A stretch of 38,019 nucleotides of DNA from assembly GCA_002411365.1 (NCBI GenBank), contig DHSD01000017.1, positions 12,613-50,631 on the forward strand, given 5' to 3'. Below are positions 1-8,129 of the stretch, one piece after another (the stretch's first letter is position 1; the number at the start of each line of letters is the position of its first letter). The position numbers and the translations under genes are program-made. Source of the DNA: Ruminococcaceae bacterium UBA5295 (lineage in GTDB: Bacteria > Bacillota > Clostridia > Oscillospirales > Acutalibacteraceae). A model generated the notes under the pieces. It searched no databases, was not told the DNA's origin, and saw nothing but the letters and a program-made list of their open reading frames with translations.

Positions 1-888
1 GAAGGTGCCGACGCCATTGCGCACGGCGCAACGGGAAAAGGCAACGACCAGGTACGCTTTGAGCTCTCCATCAAGGCTTTTGCGCCGGATATGGCCATTA
101 TCGCGCCGTGGAGAATATGGAACCTCAAGTCCCGCGACGAAGAAATAGACTATGCTGAAGCACACCATGTGCCGCTTAACATAACAAGGGAAACCAACTA
201 TTCAAAAGACAAGAACCTCTGGCACCTTTCACATGAAGGGCTTGACCTTGAAAATCCGGCAAACGAGCCGGACTATGACAAGATCCTCGAGCTCGGCGTA
301 TCGCCTGAAAAGGCGCCCGACAAGCCAACATATGTGACCATATCATTTGAAAAAGGTGTTCCCGTAAAGCTGAACGGCGAAAAGCTGTGCGGTGTTGATA
401 TGATTGCCGAGCTTAACAAGCTTGGCGGGCAAAACGGCATTGGCATTGTAGACCTTGTGGAAAACAGGCTCGTCGGCATGAAATCGCGCGGCGTCTATGA
501 AACGCCGGGCGGAACTATCCTTTACCACGCCCACGAAAAACTTGAAGAGCTCTGCCTCGACAAAGACACTTTCCACTACAAGCAGACGGTCGGCCCTAAA
601 TTTGCTGAGCTTGTCTATGACGGCAAATGGTTCACCCCACTGCGTGAAGCGCTTTCGGCATTCGTCGACTCAACACAGAAAAACGTCACGGGCGATGTTA
701 AGCTGAAGCTCTACAAGGGCAACATAATCGACGCGGGCGTCAAGTCGCAGTACTCACTTTACGACAGCGATATGGCTACATTCAGTGCCGACAGTGTTTA
801 TAACCAGGCCGACGCGCAGGGATTCATCAACCTTTTCGGGCTCCCCATCGCCGTCCAGGCCGAGCACAGGCTTAAAAGCCAGAAATGA
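1..888 (+). CDS. argG: Argininosuccinate synthase, 3' part (5' end outside window)
   Basis: The frame is open from base 1 and ends in TGA at 888, giving 295 residues; full-length enzymes are about 400, so roughly the first 110 residues lie upstream of the window. ArgG joins citrulline and aspartate with ATP to make argininosuccinate. The fragment opens with the family signature GADAIAHGATGKGNDQVRFE, and further on carries TRETNYSKDKNLWHLSHEG and a SRGVYETPGGTIL segment, all typical of this family's citrulline/aspartate-binding core. It is the first visible gene of an arginine block, 92 bp before argH. Nothing looks broken in the visible part. The identity is very secure; only the start is unknown. 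Confidence 0.97.
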   Translation, partial: EGADAIAHGATGKGNDQVRFELSIKAFAPDMAIIAPWRIWNLKSRDEEIDYAEAHHVPLNITRETNYSKDKNLWHLSHEGLDLENPANEPDYDKILELGVSPEKAPDKPTYVTISFEKGVPVKLNGEKLCGVDMIAELNKLGGQNGIGIVDLVENRLVGMKSRGVYETPGGTILYHAHEKLEELCLDKDTFHYKQTVGPKFAELVYDGKWFTPLREALSAFVDSTQKNVTGDVKLKLYKGNIIDAGVKSQYSLYDSDMATFSADSVYNQADAQGFINLFGLPIAVQAEHRLKSQK

Positions 889-907
889 TACAGTCCGGAT
901 TTTCAGT

Positions 908-932
908 AGGGGCGGAACATCTGCCCCTTTTC
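908..932 (+). terminator. Weak hairpin after argG
   Basis: AGGGGC (908-913) pairs with GCCCCT (923-928) around a 9-nt loop and runs into TTTT. The six-pair stem and short T run suggest at most partial termination or RNA processing between argG and argH. Confidence 0.4.
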
Positions 933-946
933 TGTATACGTAAAAA

Positions 947-960
947 TATATAAGTATTCA
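947..960. promoter_or_regulatory. ARG-box-like sequence upstream of argH
   Basis: TATATAAGTATTCA matches about 10 of 14 positions of the Bacillus-type ArgR operator core TGAATAAAAATTCA. It lies 21 bp before the argH start, where an arginine repressor could act. It is a single half-conserved box in AT-rich DNA, so this is only suggestive. Confidence 0.25.
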
Positions 961-980
961 AAAGTCAGGGGGAATATACA

Positions 981-2360
981 TTGAAACTGTGGGCCGGAAA
1001 ATTTCATAAGGGCCTCAGCAGCGCCGCTGACAGCTTTAACTCCTCTATCTCATTTGACAGCCGCATGGCGCAGGAGGACATAGAAGGCAGCATTGCCCAT
1101 GCCCGCATGCTCGGCGAATGCAGTATCATAGCTCCTGAAGAAGCGTCTAAAATATGCGAGGGGCTTGAGGGCATACTCAGTGACCTTAAAAGCGGGATGC
1201 TGCAAATCGACGGCAGCGCCGAAGACATACACACATTCGTCGAAGGCGAGCTTACAAAACGGCTCGGCGATACCGGCAAGCGCCTGCATACGGCGCGCAG
1301 CCGCAACGACCAGGTGGCTACCGACCTGCGCCTCCACCTGAAAAAGCATACTGAGAAAATCATTGGGCTGCTGCATGGCCTCACCGCCGAGATATGCAGG
1401 AAGGCGCTTGCATACAGCGGCAACATAATGCCCGGTTACACGCATATGCAGCGCGCGCAGCCCATCACATTCGGTCACCATCTTTTAGCATACGCAGAGA
1501 TGTTCATGCGCGACATGGGCCGATTCCGCGACACTGAAAAGCGCATGGATTACTGCCCCCTCGGCTCATGCGCGCTGGCGGGCACAACATATCCCATAAA
1601 CCGTGAGCGCACGGCTGAACTCCTCGGCTTCGCCGGCCCTATGCAGAACAGCCTTGACGGCGTTTCTGACCGCGATTTCTGCCTTGAGCTCGCATCAAGT
1701 ATAGCCATCTGCATGGTGCACCTTTCACGCCTTTCGGAGGAAACCGTACTCTGGTGTTCGTGGGAATTCAAATTTGTGGAGCTCGACGACGCCTTTTCCA
1801 CCGGCTCAAGCATAATGCCGCAGAAAAAGAACCCCGATATTGCCGAGCTTGTACGCGGCAAGTGCGGGCGCGCAATAGGCGACATGGTAACGCTTTTCAC
1901 CATGATGAAAGGCCTCCCCCTTGCCTACAACAAGGATATGCAGGAAGACAAGGAAGCCATATTCGATGCTGTGGATACGCTTGAGGCATGCCTTGGCACA
2001 TTCACCCCAATGATGAAAACGATGAAAGCTATTCCGGAAAACATGCGCGCGGCGGCCGCCGGCGGATTCATAAACGCTACCGACTGCGCCGATTACCTTA
2101 CCGGCAAAGGCATGCCGTTCCGCACGGCATACCGCATAACGGGCGACATCGTCGCCTACTGCACGGGAAACCACCTCACGCTCGAAACACTGCCGCTCGA
2201 AAAATACAAGCAGTTCAGCAGCAGTTTCGGCAGTGACATTTATGAAGCCATCTCCCTCGACCGCTGTGTAAACGGCAGGAAAACCCTCGGCGGGCCGGCT
2301 CCGGAAAATGTGAAGGCACAGGCAAAGCGAATTCTCGGCCTTCTGGGCGAAAAAGCATGA
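981..2360 (+). CDS. argH: Argininosuccinate lyase
   Basis: This 459-residue protein has the usual length for ArgH, which splits argininosuccinate into arginine and fumarate in the cytoplasm. It belongs to the fumarase/aspartase superfamily: the signature GSSIMPQKKNPD lies at about 275-286, with the serine pair 276-277 in the mobile catalytic loop, and the conserved THMQRAQP segment puts the conserved histidine at 155. HTARSRNDQ, a substrate-binding motif, is also present. The start is TTG at 981, chosen because AGGGGGA (967-973) sits seven bases upstream and the protein begins MKLWAGKF as in homologues. The stop overlaps the argC start in ATGA, so translation is coupled. Confidence 0.97.
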   Translation: MKLWAGKFHKGLSSAADSFNSSISFDSRMAQEDIEGSIAHARMLGECSIIAPEEASKICEGLEGILSDLKSGMLQIDGSAEDIHTFVEGELTKRLGDTGKRLHTARSRNDQVATDLRLHLKKHTEKIIGLLHGLTAEICRKALAYSGNIMPGYTHMQRAQPITFGHHLLAYAEMFMRDMGRFRDTEKRMDYCPLGSCALAGTTYPINRERTAELLGFAGPMQNSLDGVSDRDFCLELASSIAICMVHLSRLSEETVLWCSWEFKFVELDDAFSTGSSIMPQKKNPDIAELVRGKCGRAIGDMVTLFTMMKGLPLAYNKDMQEDKEAIFDAVDTLEACLGTFTPMMKTMKAIPENMRAAAAGGFINATDCADYLTGKGMPFRTAYRITGDIVAYCTGNHLTLETLPLEKYKQFSSSFGSDIYEAISLDRCVNGRKTLGGPAPENVKAQAKRILGLLGEKA

Positions 2361-3391
2361 TACGCGCAGGTATAATCGGCGCCACAGGATATGCCGGTGC
2401 AGAGCTTGTGCGCATACTCTCCGGCCACCCTGACGCTGAAATTTCGGCCGTCGGCTCCGTAAGCTATGAGGGCAAGCCATTAAGCGGCGCATATCCTGCT
2501 TATTACCGCCTTTGTGACAAAATCTGTGAAAATGAAAAAGACGTCATCAAAAAAAGCGACATTGTTTTTGCAGCGCTGCCGAGTGGCCTTTCGCAGAAAA
2601 TTGCCCAAGAATGTTTCTGTGCCGGGAAATTCTTCATAGACATGGGCGCCGATTTCCGCTTCAAGCGCGAGAATGATTACCGCAGATGGTACCACGGCAA
2701 ATTCATCTTTCCAGAGCTGCATGAAAAGGCCGCCTACGGCCTTCCGGAGCTTTTCCGGGAAAATATAAAAGGAAGCAGGCTTGTCGCTAATCCCGGCTGC
2801 TATGCCACAGCGGTTTCCCTGGCGCTCGCGCCGGCCCTCGAAAGCGGCCTCATTTCCCCAGACGGCATAATTGCAGACTGCTCTTCCGGTGTGACCGGCT
2901 CCGGCCGTAAAATCACACAGAACACGCACTTCCCTGAGCTCAACGAAAGCATGACGGCATACAAAGCCGGCTGCCACCGCCATACCCCCGAGATGGAACA
3001 GACGCTCAGCACCGTTTCCGGAAAAGAGACGCACATCACATTTGTGCCGCACCTCATACCTGTAAGCCGCGGTATCCTTGCAACATGCTACGCAAAGCTC
3101 AAACCGGGTGTAACCATGGAGCAACTCCGCAATGCGTATGAAAAGCGCTACGGCAGGGAATTCTTCATCAGGCTGCTTCCCGATGGGTGCACGGCAGACA
3201 TCAAAAATGTAAGGCTCTCAAATTTCTGCGACATCTCGCTGCATATCGACAGCCACACAAAAACGCTTATAGCCGTTTCAGCTATTGACAACATGGTAAA
3301 AGGCGCGGCAGGCCAGGCCATGCAGAACATGAACCTGATGCTCGGGCTTGACGAAAAGGCCGGCCTCACATCATTACCCCCTGCTTTTTAA
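2357..3391 (+). CDS. argC: N-acetyl-gamma-glutamyl-phosphate reductase
   Basis: A 344-residue NADPH-dependent reductase that converts N-acetylglutamyl-5-phosphate to the semialdehyde, the third step of ornithine synthesis. The N terminus has the Rossmann motif GIIGATGYAGAEL, and NPGCYAT places the thioester-forming catalytic cysteine at 148. The HRHTPEMEQ segment matches the conserved histidine region of the family. The ATG overlaps the argH stop (ATGA), so it is probably expressed by reinitiation. A 340-bp gap follows before the argJ core, unusually long for this otherwise tight block. Confidence 0.97.
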   Translation: MIRAGIIGATGYAGAELVRILSGHPDAEISAVGSVSYEGKPLSGAYPAYYRLCDKICENEKDVIKKSDIVFAALPSGLSQKIAQECFCAGKFFIDMGADFRFKRENDYRRWYHGKFIFPELHEKAAYGLPELFRENIKGSRLVANPGCYATAVSLALAPALESGLISPDGIIADCSSGVTGSGRKITQNTHFPELNESMTAYKAGCHRHTPEMEQTLSTVSGKETHITFVPHLIPVSRGILATCYAKLKPGVTMEQLRNAYEKRYGREFFIRLLPDGCTADIKNVRLSNFCDISLHIDSHTKTLIAVSAIDNMVKGAAGQAMQNMNLMLGLDEKAGLTSLPPAF

Positions 3392-3724
3392 AAAGCGCAG
3401 TTTAATAAACCCACAACCGTATATATCTGATAATATACTATCCATAACTTAATGAAGGGCAGTGGAAATCATGCGGCCATGGCAGAGGCAGGAGATTTAT
3501 ATTGGGACTTCTTATGATGAATTTACCAGGATACGCAGTACTCTCCTCAGCAGTAAAATCGAATGTTCATGCCGGATGTGCGGCCATCAGTCGCTGCTTT
3601 CAGGCCGCGGCGCGGCAGCCGGCCGGTGGGGCAGCAGGGAAAGATCCGATACGGTTTATTATATTTACGTAAAAAAGTGTGATTTTAAAATAGCTTCGGA
3701 ACTGGCTGGCAAAAATAAGGAGGT
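3392..3724 (+). other. argC-argJ gap: long leader with a small ORF and strong ribosome site
   Basis: This gap does not resemble ArgC or ArgJ. It is open in the argJ frame from a GTG at 3462, but the encoded ~90 residues (MEIMRPWQRQ...) do not fit the start of ArgJ proteins and are probably not translated. It contains a separate small ORF (3502-3672) and ends with AAGGAGGT at 3717-3724, the best ribosome site in the block. AT-rich DNA around 3421-3440 could hold a promoter, but no convincing -35 box was found. Confidence 0.5.
3502..3672 (+). CDS. Possible 56-residue small protein or leader ORF
   Basis: A TTG at 3502 lies seven bases after AGGAG (3490-3494) and opens a 56-codon frame ending TAA at 3670-3672. 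The product begins MGLLMMNLPGYAVLSSAVKS and has an alanine-rich, weakly amphipathic middle with two cysteines. I do not recognise it. Its support is the ribosome site and the absence of any other gene here. It overlaps, in another frame, the upstream open extension of argJ; only one of the two is likely to be real. It could be a translated leader of argJ or chance. Confidence 0.3.
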   Translation: MGLLMMNLPGYAVLSSAVKSNVHAGCAAISRCFQAAARQPAGGAAGKDPIRFIIFT

Positions 3725-3731
3725 ATGTCAA

Positions 3732-4958
3732 ATAGCTGAATATCCATACATTGAAGGCGGCGCATGCGCTGCGAAGGGATTCAAGGCAGGAGGCATCCAC
3801 TGCGGCCTGCGCAGGAACGCCTCTAAGCCCGACCTCGCCATGATTGTGTCGGAAGTCCCATGCGCCGCAACCGCGGTTTACACAAAGAACCTCGTAAAAG
3901 GCGCGCCTCTGCGCGTTACGGAAGAAAACATTAAGGGCGGCACGGCGCAGGCCGTAATATGCAACAGCGCCAACGCCAACACGTGCAACAGCGACGGCAT
4001 GGAGAAAGCAAAAAAAATGTGTTCGCTTGCCGCCGGCGCGCTCGGGCTCAAGCCTGAAAACATCATTGTTGCATCCACCGGCGTTATAGGCCAGGTGCTC
4101 CCAATTGAACCGATAGCCGCTAAAATTCCGGAACTTGCCGCTTCGCTTTCACCAGGCGGCTCGGAAATGGCGGCAAAGGCAATAATGACGACGGACACCA
4201 CGGTAAAAAATAGCGCCGTCAGTTGTACCGTAGGCGGAAAAGAAGTCAGGATAGGCGGCATTGCAAAAGGCTCCGGCATGATACACCCAAACATGGGCAC
4301 AATGCTCTGCTTCATAACAACAGACGCCGTTATTTCAAAGGGTGCGCTTAACTGCGCCCTGCACAGAGCCGTTGACGTTACGTTCAACATGGTAAGCATA
4401 GATGGCGACACATCGACGAATGACATGTGCGCCATACTTGCCGATGGCCTTGCGGGGAATAAAGAAATCAGCGAAGCCTGCGGGCCGGAGTTTGAGATAT
4501 TCACTGCGGCGCTCACGCAGCTCTGCACACGCTTTGCCCGCGCCATTGCAAAAGACGGCGAGGGCGCGTCGCGGCTGATTGTCTGCCGCGTCACAGGTGC
4601 TAAAGATGAGGGAAGCGCACGCAAGGCGGCAAAAAGCGTCATCTGCTCAAACCTGTTTAAGGCCGCCATGTTCGGCGCCGATGCGAACTGGGGCCGCGTG
4701 CTCTGCGCCGTGGGATACAGCGGCGCAGATACGGACATCTCCAAAATCGGCGTTTCGTTTTCATCCAAAGCCGGAGGCATAACCGTATGCCGCAATGGCT
4801 CAGGCATACCGTTTTCAGAAGAAAAGGCCAAAAAAATTCTCTTGGAAGACGAGATAACCGTAGACGTGTCCCTTGCCGACGGGACGGCTTCCGCCACTGC
4901 ATACGGCTGCGACCTCACCTACGATTATGTTAAAATAAACGGTTCTTACCGTACATGA
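3732..4958 (+). CDS. argJ: Bifunctional ornithine acetyltransferase/N-acetylglutamate synthase, start unresolved
   Basis: ArgJ moves the acetyl group from N-acetylornithine to glutamate, making the acetyl cycle. The ~408-residue core is complete: EGGACAAKGFKAGGIHCGLR at the start, the self-cleavage motif HPNMGTML with the nucleophilic threonine near residue 190, DGDTSTNDM, DANWGRVLCAVGYSG, and the family ending CDLTYDYVKINGSYRT. The start is odd. AAGGAGGT (3717-3724) is followed at 3725 by ATG, but that ATG reads only MSN S before a TGA and is one base out of frame. In frame, an ATA at 3732 (eight bases after AAGGAGG) or ATT at 3750 would be needed, or the long GTG-started ORF from 3462. I give the conserved core from 3732; a one-base indel is also possible. 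Confidence 0.9.
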   Translation: MAEYPYIEGGACAAKGFKAGGIHCGLRRNASKPDLAMIVSEVPCAATAVYTKNLVKGAPLRVTEENIKGGTAQAVICNSANANTCNSDGMEKAKKMCSLAAGALGLKPENIIVASTGVIGQVLPIEPIAAKIPELAASLSPGGSEMAAKAIMTTDTTVKNSAVSCTVGGKEVRIGGIAKGSGMIHPNMGTMLCFITTDAVISKGALNCALHRAVDVTFNMVSIDGDTSTNDMCAILADGLAGNKEISEACGPEFEIFTAALTQLCTRFARAIAKDGEGASRLIVCRVTGAKDEGSARKAAKSVICSNLFKAAMFGADANWGRVLCAVGYSGADTDISKIGVSFSSKAGGITVCRNGSGIPFSEEKAKKILLEDEITVDVSLADGTASATAYGCDLTYDYVKINGSYRT

Positions 4959-5078
4959 CCTTCCCTTCAACCTGTAAAAAATGCAGGGAAAGGACCAGCA
5001 TTTACCCTTTTAAAGATAGGCAAAAATCTTGCATCAGGCTTTGCGGGAAAACCGGCCAGAAAGCGGGAAAGCAAAAAC

Positions 5079-5936
5079 ATGAAAATCTCCAACAGTGAGC
5101 GCGCACATATACTTGTACAGGCGCTGCCTTACATACAGACACATGCCGGAAAAACAATAGTCGTAAAATACGGCGGCAGCGCCATGGTAAACGAATCCCT
5201 CAAAGACGCCGTGATGTGTGACATGGTTCTCATGCAGCTTGTCGGCATACGCGTTGTTGTGGTGCACGGCGGCGGCAATGAAATCGACGCCATGCTTAAA
5301 AAGGTCGGCAAGAAAAGCCATTTTGTCGACGGCCTGCGGTGCACTGACAGCGAAACTATCGATATAGTGCAGATGGTGCTTGCAGGTAAGGTTAACAAGG
5401 GCCTTGTGCATCTCCTCGAGCAGCACAGCGGGCGCGCCGTCGGCCTGTGCGGGCTTGATGACGGCCTCCTGGAAGCAAAAAAGATGGCCGGTCCAAAAAG
5501 GCTCGGCTATGTAGGCGAGATAACCAAAGTCAATCCAGCCCCGCTGCGCAACGCGACGCAGAACGGATATATCCCAGTCGTGGCAACTATTGCAGGCGGC
5601 GAAAACGGCGAAGTCTACAATATAAATGCCGACACAGCCGCTGCAAAAATAGCATCAGAACTTAAAGCCGAAAAGCTCATACTCATGACGGACGTGCGCG
5701 GTCTCCTTCGCGATAAAGACGATGAAAACTCCCTCATTCCCGTTGTAAAAGTCGGCGACATACCGAAGCTTCAGGCTGAAGGCATTATTTCCGGCGGCAT
5801 GATACCGAAAGTCCAGTGCTGTGCCGACGCGGCCAAGAACGGCGTGCAGCGCGCGCATATAATCGACGGGCGCATACCCCATTCAATACTTATCGAGCTT
5901 TTTTCAGACGAAGGCATAGGCACCATGTTTTATTAA
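5079..5936 (+). CDS. argB: Acetylglutamate kinase
   Basis: A 285-residue amino-acid kinase that phosphorylates N-acetylglutamate, the committed step of the acetyl cycle. Visible motifs are VVKYGGSAM (ATP loop), VVVHGGGNEID (substrate loop) and ISGGMIPKV. Residues 1-28 form an extra N-terminal segment before the first strand, and the C terminus reads HSILIELFSDEGIGTMFY. Both features are known marks of hexameric, arginine-inhibited enzymes, so feedback control by arginine is inferred, as expected beside argJ. The start is ATG 5079 with only a weak GAAAG ribosome site, in a 120-bp gap after argJ. Confidence 0.96.
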   Translation: MKISNSERAHILVQALPYIQTHAGKTIVVKYGGSAMVNESLKDAVMCDMVLMQLVGIRVVVVHGGGNEIDAMLKKVGKKSHFVDGLRCTDSETIDIVQMVLAGKVNKGLVHLLEQHSGRAVGLCGLDDGLLEAKKMAGPKRLGYVGEITKVNPAPLRNATQNGYIPVVATIAGGENGEVYNINADTAAAKIASELKAEKLILMTDVRGLLRDKDDENSLIPVVKVGDIPKLQAEGIISGGMIPKVQCCADAAKNGVQRAHIIDGRIPHSILIELFSDEGIGTMFY

Positions 5937-5958
5937 TTAATGTCAGGAGGGACAGATA

Positions 5959-7140
5959 ATGACGTTTGAAGCGGTGAAAAACAAACTTGACAGCTATGTT
6001 ATGCCGACTTACTCGCGGTTCCCCGTTGCACTTGTTTCCGGCAAAAATGCAACGGCAAAAGATACAGAAGGCAAAGAATACATTGACTTTACAAGCGGCA
6101 TAGGCGTTAACTGCCTCGGGTATTCGGACGAAAAATGGGCGGCGGCCGTTGCAAAACAGGCCGCCGCTATTCAGCATACTTCGAACCTCTACTACAGCCC
6201 CGTGCAGGCCGAGCTTGCAGAAAAGCTATGCCGCATAAGCGGCATGGGAAAGATCTTCTTCTGCAACTCCGGCGCAGAGGCAAACGAATGCTGCATCAAG
6301 CTTGCGCGGAAATACGGCGAAGATGTACTCGGCATAAAAGAGCCGGAAATCATAACGCTTAAAAATTCCTTCCACGGGCGCACCGTAGCCACGCTTGCGG
6401 CTACAGGGCAGGAAATGTTCCACAGCATGTTCCTCCCGCTTGCAGGCGGATTTAAGTACGCCGACGCCTCAATGGAAGGGATAAAGTCATGCGTGACAGG
6501 CAAGACATGCGCCGTAATGCTTGAGCTCATTCAGGGCGAGGGCGGCGTAATACCCCTTGACAAATTATTTGTGCATGAGCTTCGCTCTTTCTGCACGGAA
6601 AATAAAATACTCATTATAATCGACGAAGTGCAGACAGGGGTAGGGCGCACAGGCGCTTTTTACTGCTACCAGAACTACGGCGTTCAGCCCGACGTTGTGT
6701 CAAGCGCAAAAGCGCTTGCCGGCGGCCTGCCGATGGGCGCCTGCCTTTGCAGCGAAAGGCTCGGCGGCATAATGGGCAGTGGCACACACGGCTCTACATT
6801 CGGTGGGAATCCCGTAGCCTGTGCCGGCGCCCTTGCCGTGCTTGAGCGTGTCTCAGAACCGGCATTTTTAAAAGGAGTCCGGTCAAAAGGGCGATATTTT
6901 GCCGAAAGGCTCCGCGCGATGGACGGCATATCCTATGTGCGCGGCATGGGGCTTATGATAGGTGCAAAGCCAAAGCATGGCAATCCGGCCGAAATTGCGG
7001 TAAAATGTGCTAAGAACGGCCTGCTCATACTTACGGCAAAAGATGTGCTGCGCCTGCTGCCGCCGCTTACGGTAACAAAACAGGAAGCAGACCGCGGCCT
7101 CGATATCCTGGAAAATACGCTCAGCGGAAAAACAATGTGA
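5959..7140 (+). CDS. argD: Acetylornithine aminotransferase
   Basis: A 393-residue class III PLP aminotransferase that converts N-acetylglutamate semialdehyde to N-acetylornithine. NSGAEANE and the cofactor aspartate motif IIIDEVQTGVGRTG are present, and SSAKALAGGLPMGA gives the Schiff-base lysine at 251. Length is typical. A strong AGGAGGG lies before ATG 5959, 22 bp after argB, indicating co-transcription. Enzymes of this subgroup can also act on succinyl-diaminopimelate, but the context points to arginine. Confidence 0.95.
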   Translation: MTFEAVKNKLDSYVMPTYSRFPVALVSGKNATAKDTEGKEYIDFTSGIGVNCLGYSDEKWAAAVAKQAAAIQHTSNLYYSPVQAELAEKLCRISGMGKIFFCNSGAEANECCIKLARKYGEDVLGIKEPEIITLKNSFHGRTVATLAATGQEMFHSMFLPLAGGFKYADASMEGIKSCVTGKTCAVMLELIQGEGGVIPLDKLFVHELRSFCTENKILIIIDEVQTGVGRTGAFYCYQNYGVQPDVVSSAKALAGGLPMGACLCSERLGGIMGSGTHGSTFGGNPVACAGALAVLERVSEPAFLKGVRSKGRYFAERLRAMDGISYVRGMGLMIGAKPKHGNPAEIAVKCAKNGLLILTAKDVLRLLPPLTVTKQEADRGLDILENTLSGKTM

Positions 7141-7161
7141 AACAACGGGAGGAATCGCACT

Positions 7162-8070
7162 ATGAAGCATCTTTTAAAAATGATGGACCTGACAGGCGAA
7201 GACATCAGGGAAATACTCGACCTTGCAGACAGGCTGAAAAGCGACCAGAAAAAGGGTGTGGAACATAAAGTCCTCGCAGGCAAAACGCTCGGCTTGATTT
7301 TTGAGAAAGCTTCCACAAGGACACGCGTTTCGTTCGAAGTCGGCATGTACCAACTCGGCGGGCTGCCGATTTTCCTTTCATCGAACGACCTGCAGATAGG
7401 CCGCGGCGAACCTGTTCAGGACACGGCGCGTGTCCTTTCCCGCTACCTCGACGGAATAATGATACGCACTTTCAAGCAGTCGGAAGCCGAAGCGCTCGCG
7501 CGCAACGGTTCCATCCCCGTCATCAACGGCCTTACCGACCTCTCGCATCCGTGCCAGGTGCTGGCCGACCTCATGACTATACGCGAATATAAGGGTCCGC
7601 TCGAAGGCCTGAAGTTATGCTTCATAGGCGACGGCAACAACATGATGAATTCACTTATCGTCGGCGGGCTGAAATCAAAGATGGAGGTTTCTGTCGCCTG
7701 CCCTGCCGCATACCAGCCAAATGCCGCTGTGCTCGACTTTGCCGCCGTGCATCCGGCGTTCAGCATGACGCAGGACCCGTTCGAAGCCGCAAAAGGTGCC
7801 GATGTGCTTATTACCGACGTATGGGCGTCAATGGGGGAAGAGGCCGAAGCCGAAAAGCGCAGGAAGGATTTTAAGGGCTACCAGATAAACAAAGAAGTTC
7901 TCTCGCAGGCAAAGCCCGACGCAATAGTCCTGCACTGCCTGCCTGCGCACCGCGGAGAAGAAATCACGGCCGATGTGTTCGAAGAGCATTCAAAAGAATT
8001 TTTCGACGAGGCCGAAAACCGCCTCCATGCCCAGAAAGCCGTGCTTGTAAAGCTGCTCGGTAAGCAGTAA
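7162..8070 (+). CDS. argF: Ornithine carbamoyltransferase, anabolic
   Basis: A 302-residue carbamoyltransferase making citrulline from ornithine and carbamoyl phosphate. STRTR (51-55) is the carbamoyl-phosphate loop, HPCQVLADLMT the second substrate motif, and HCLPAHRGEEI (catalytic cysteine 259) the ornithine-binding signature, which separates it from aspartate carbamoyltransferases. GGGAGGA precedes the ATG by eight bases. It is last in the block and is followed by an intrinsic terminator. No arginine deiminase or carbamate kinase gene is near, favouring a biosynthetic role. Confidence 0.96.
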   Translation: MKHLLKMMDLTGEDIREILDLADRLKSDQKKGVEHKVLAGKTLGLIFEKASTRTRVSFEVGMYQLGGLPIFLSSNDLQIGRGEPVQDTARVLSRYLDGIMIRTFKQSEAEALARNGSIPVINGLTDLSHPCQVLADLMTIREYKGPLEGLKLCFIGDGNNMMNSLIVGGLKSKMEVSVACPAAYQPNAAVLDFAAVHPAFSMTQDPFEAAKGADVLITDVWASMGEEAEAEKRRKDFKGYQINKEVLSQAKPDAIVLHCLPAHRGEEITADVFEEHSKEFFDEAENRLHAQKAVLVKLLGKQ

Positions 8071-8090
8071 AAATAAGCGTCATATGCGGA

Positions 8091-8129
8091 AAAGCCGTCC
8101 TGCTCATTCAGGGCGGCTTTTTTTATTTT
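8091..8129 (+). terminator. Intrinsic terminator of the arginine block
   Basis: AAGCCGTCCTG (8092-8102) pairs with CAGGGCGGCTT (8109-8119), 11 pairs with one G-U, around a 6-nt loop, and continues into TTTTTTTATTTT. It overlaps the 3' end of ypeB on the other strand and may also help end that transcript. Confidence 0.9.

Noticed and set aside
3878..4918. 346-codon open frame antisense to argJ
   Set aside because: It is a shadow of the high-quality argJ frame; the protein has no domain sense and there is no ribosome site.
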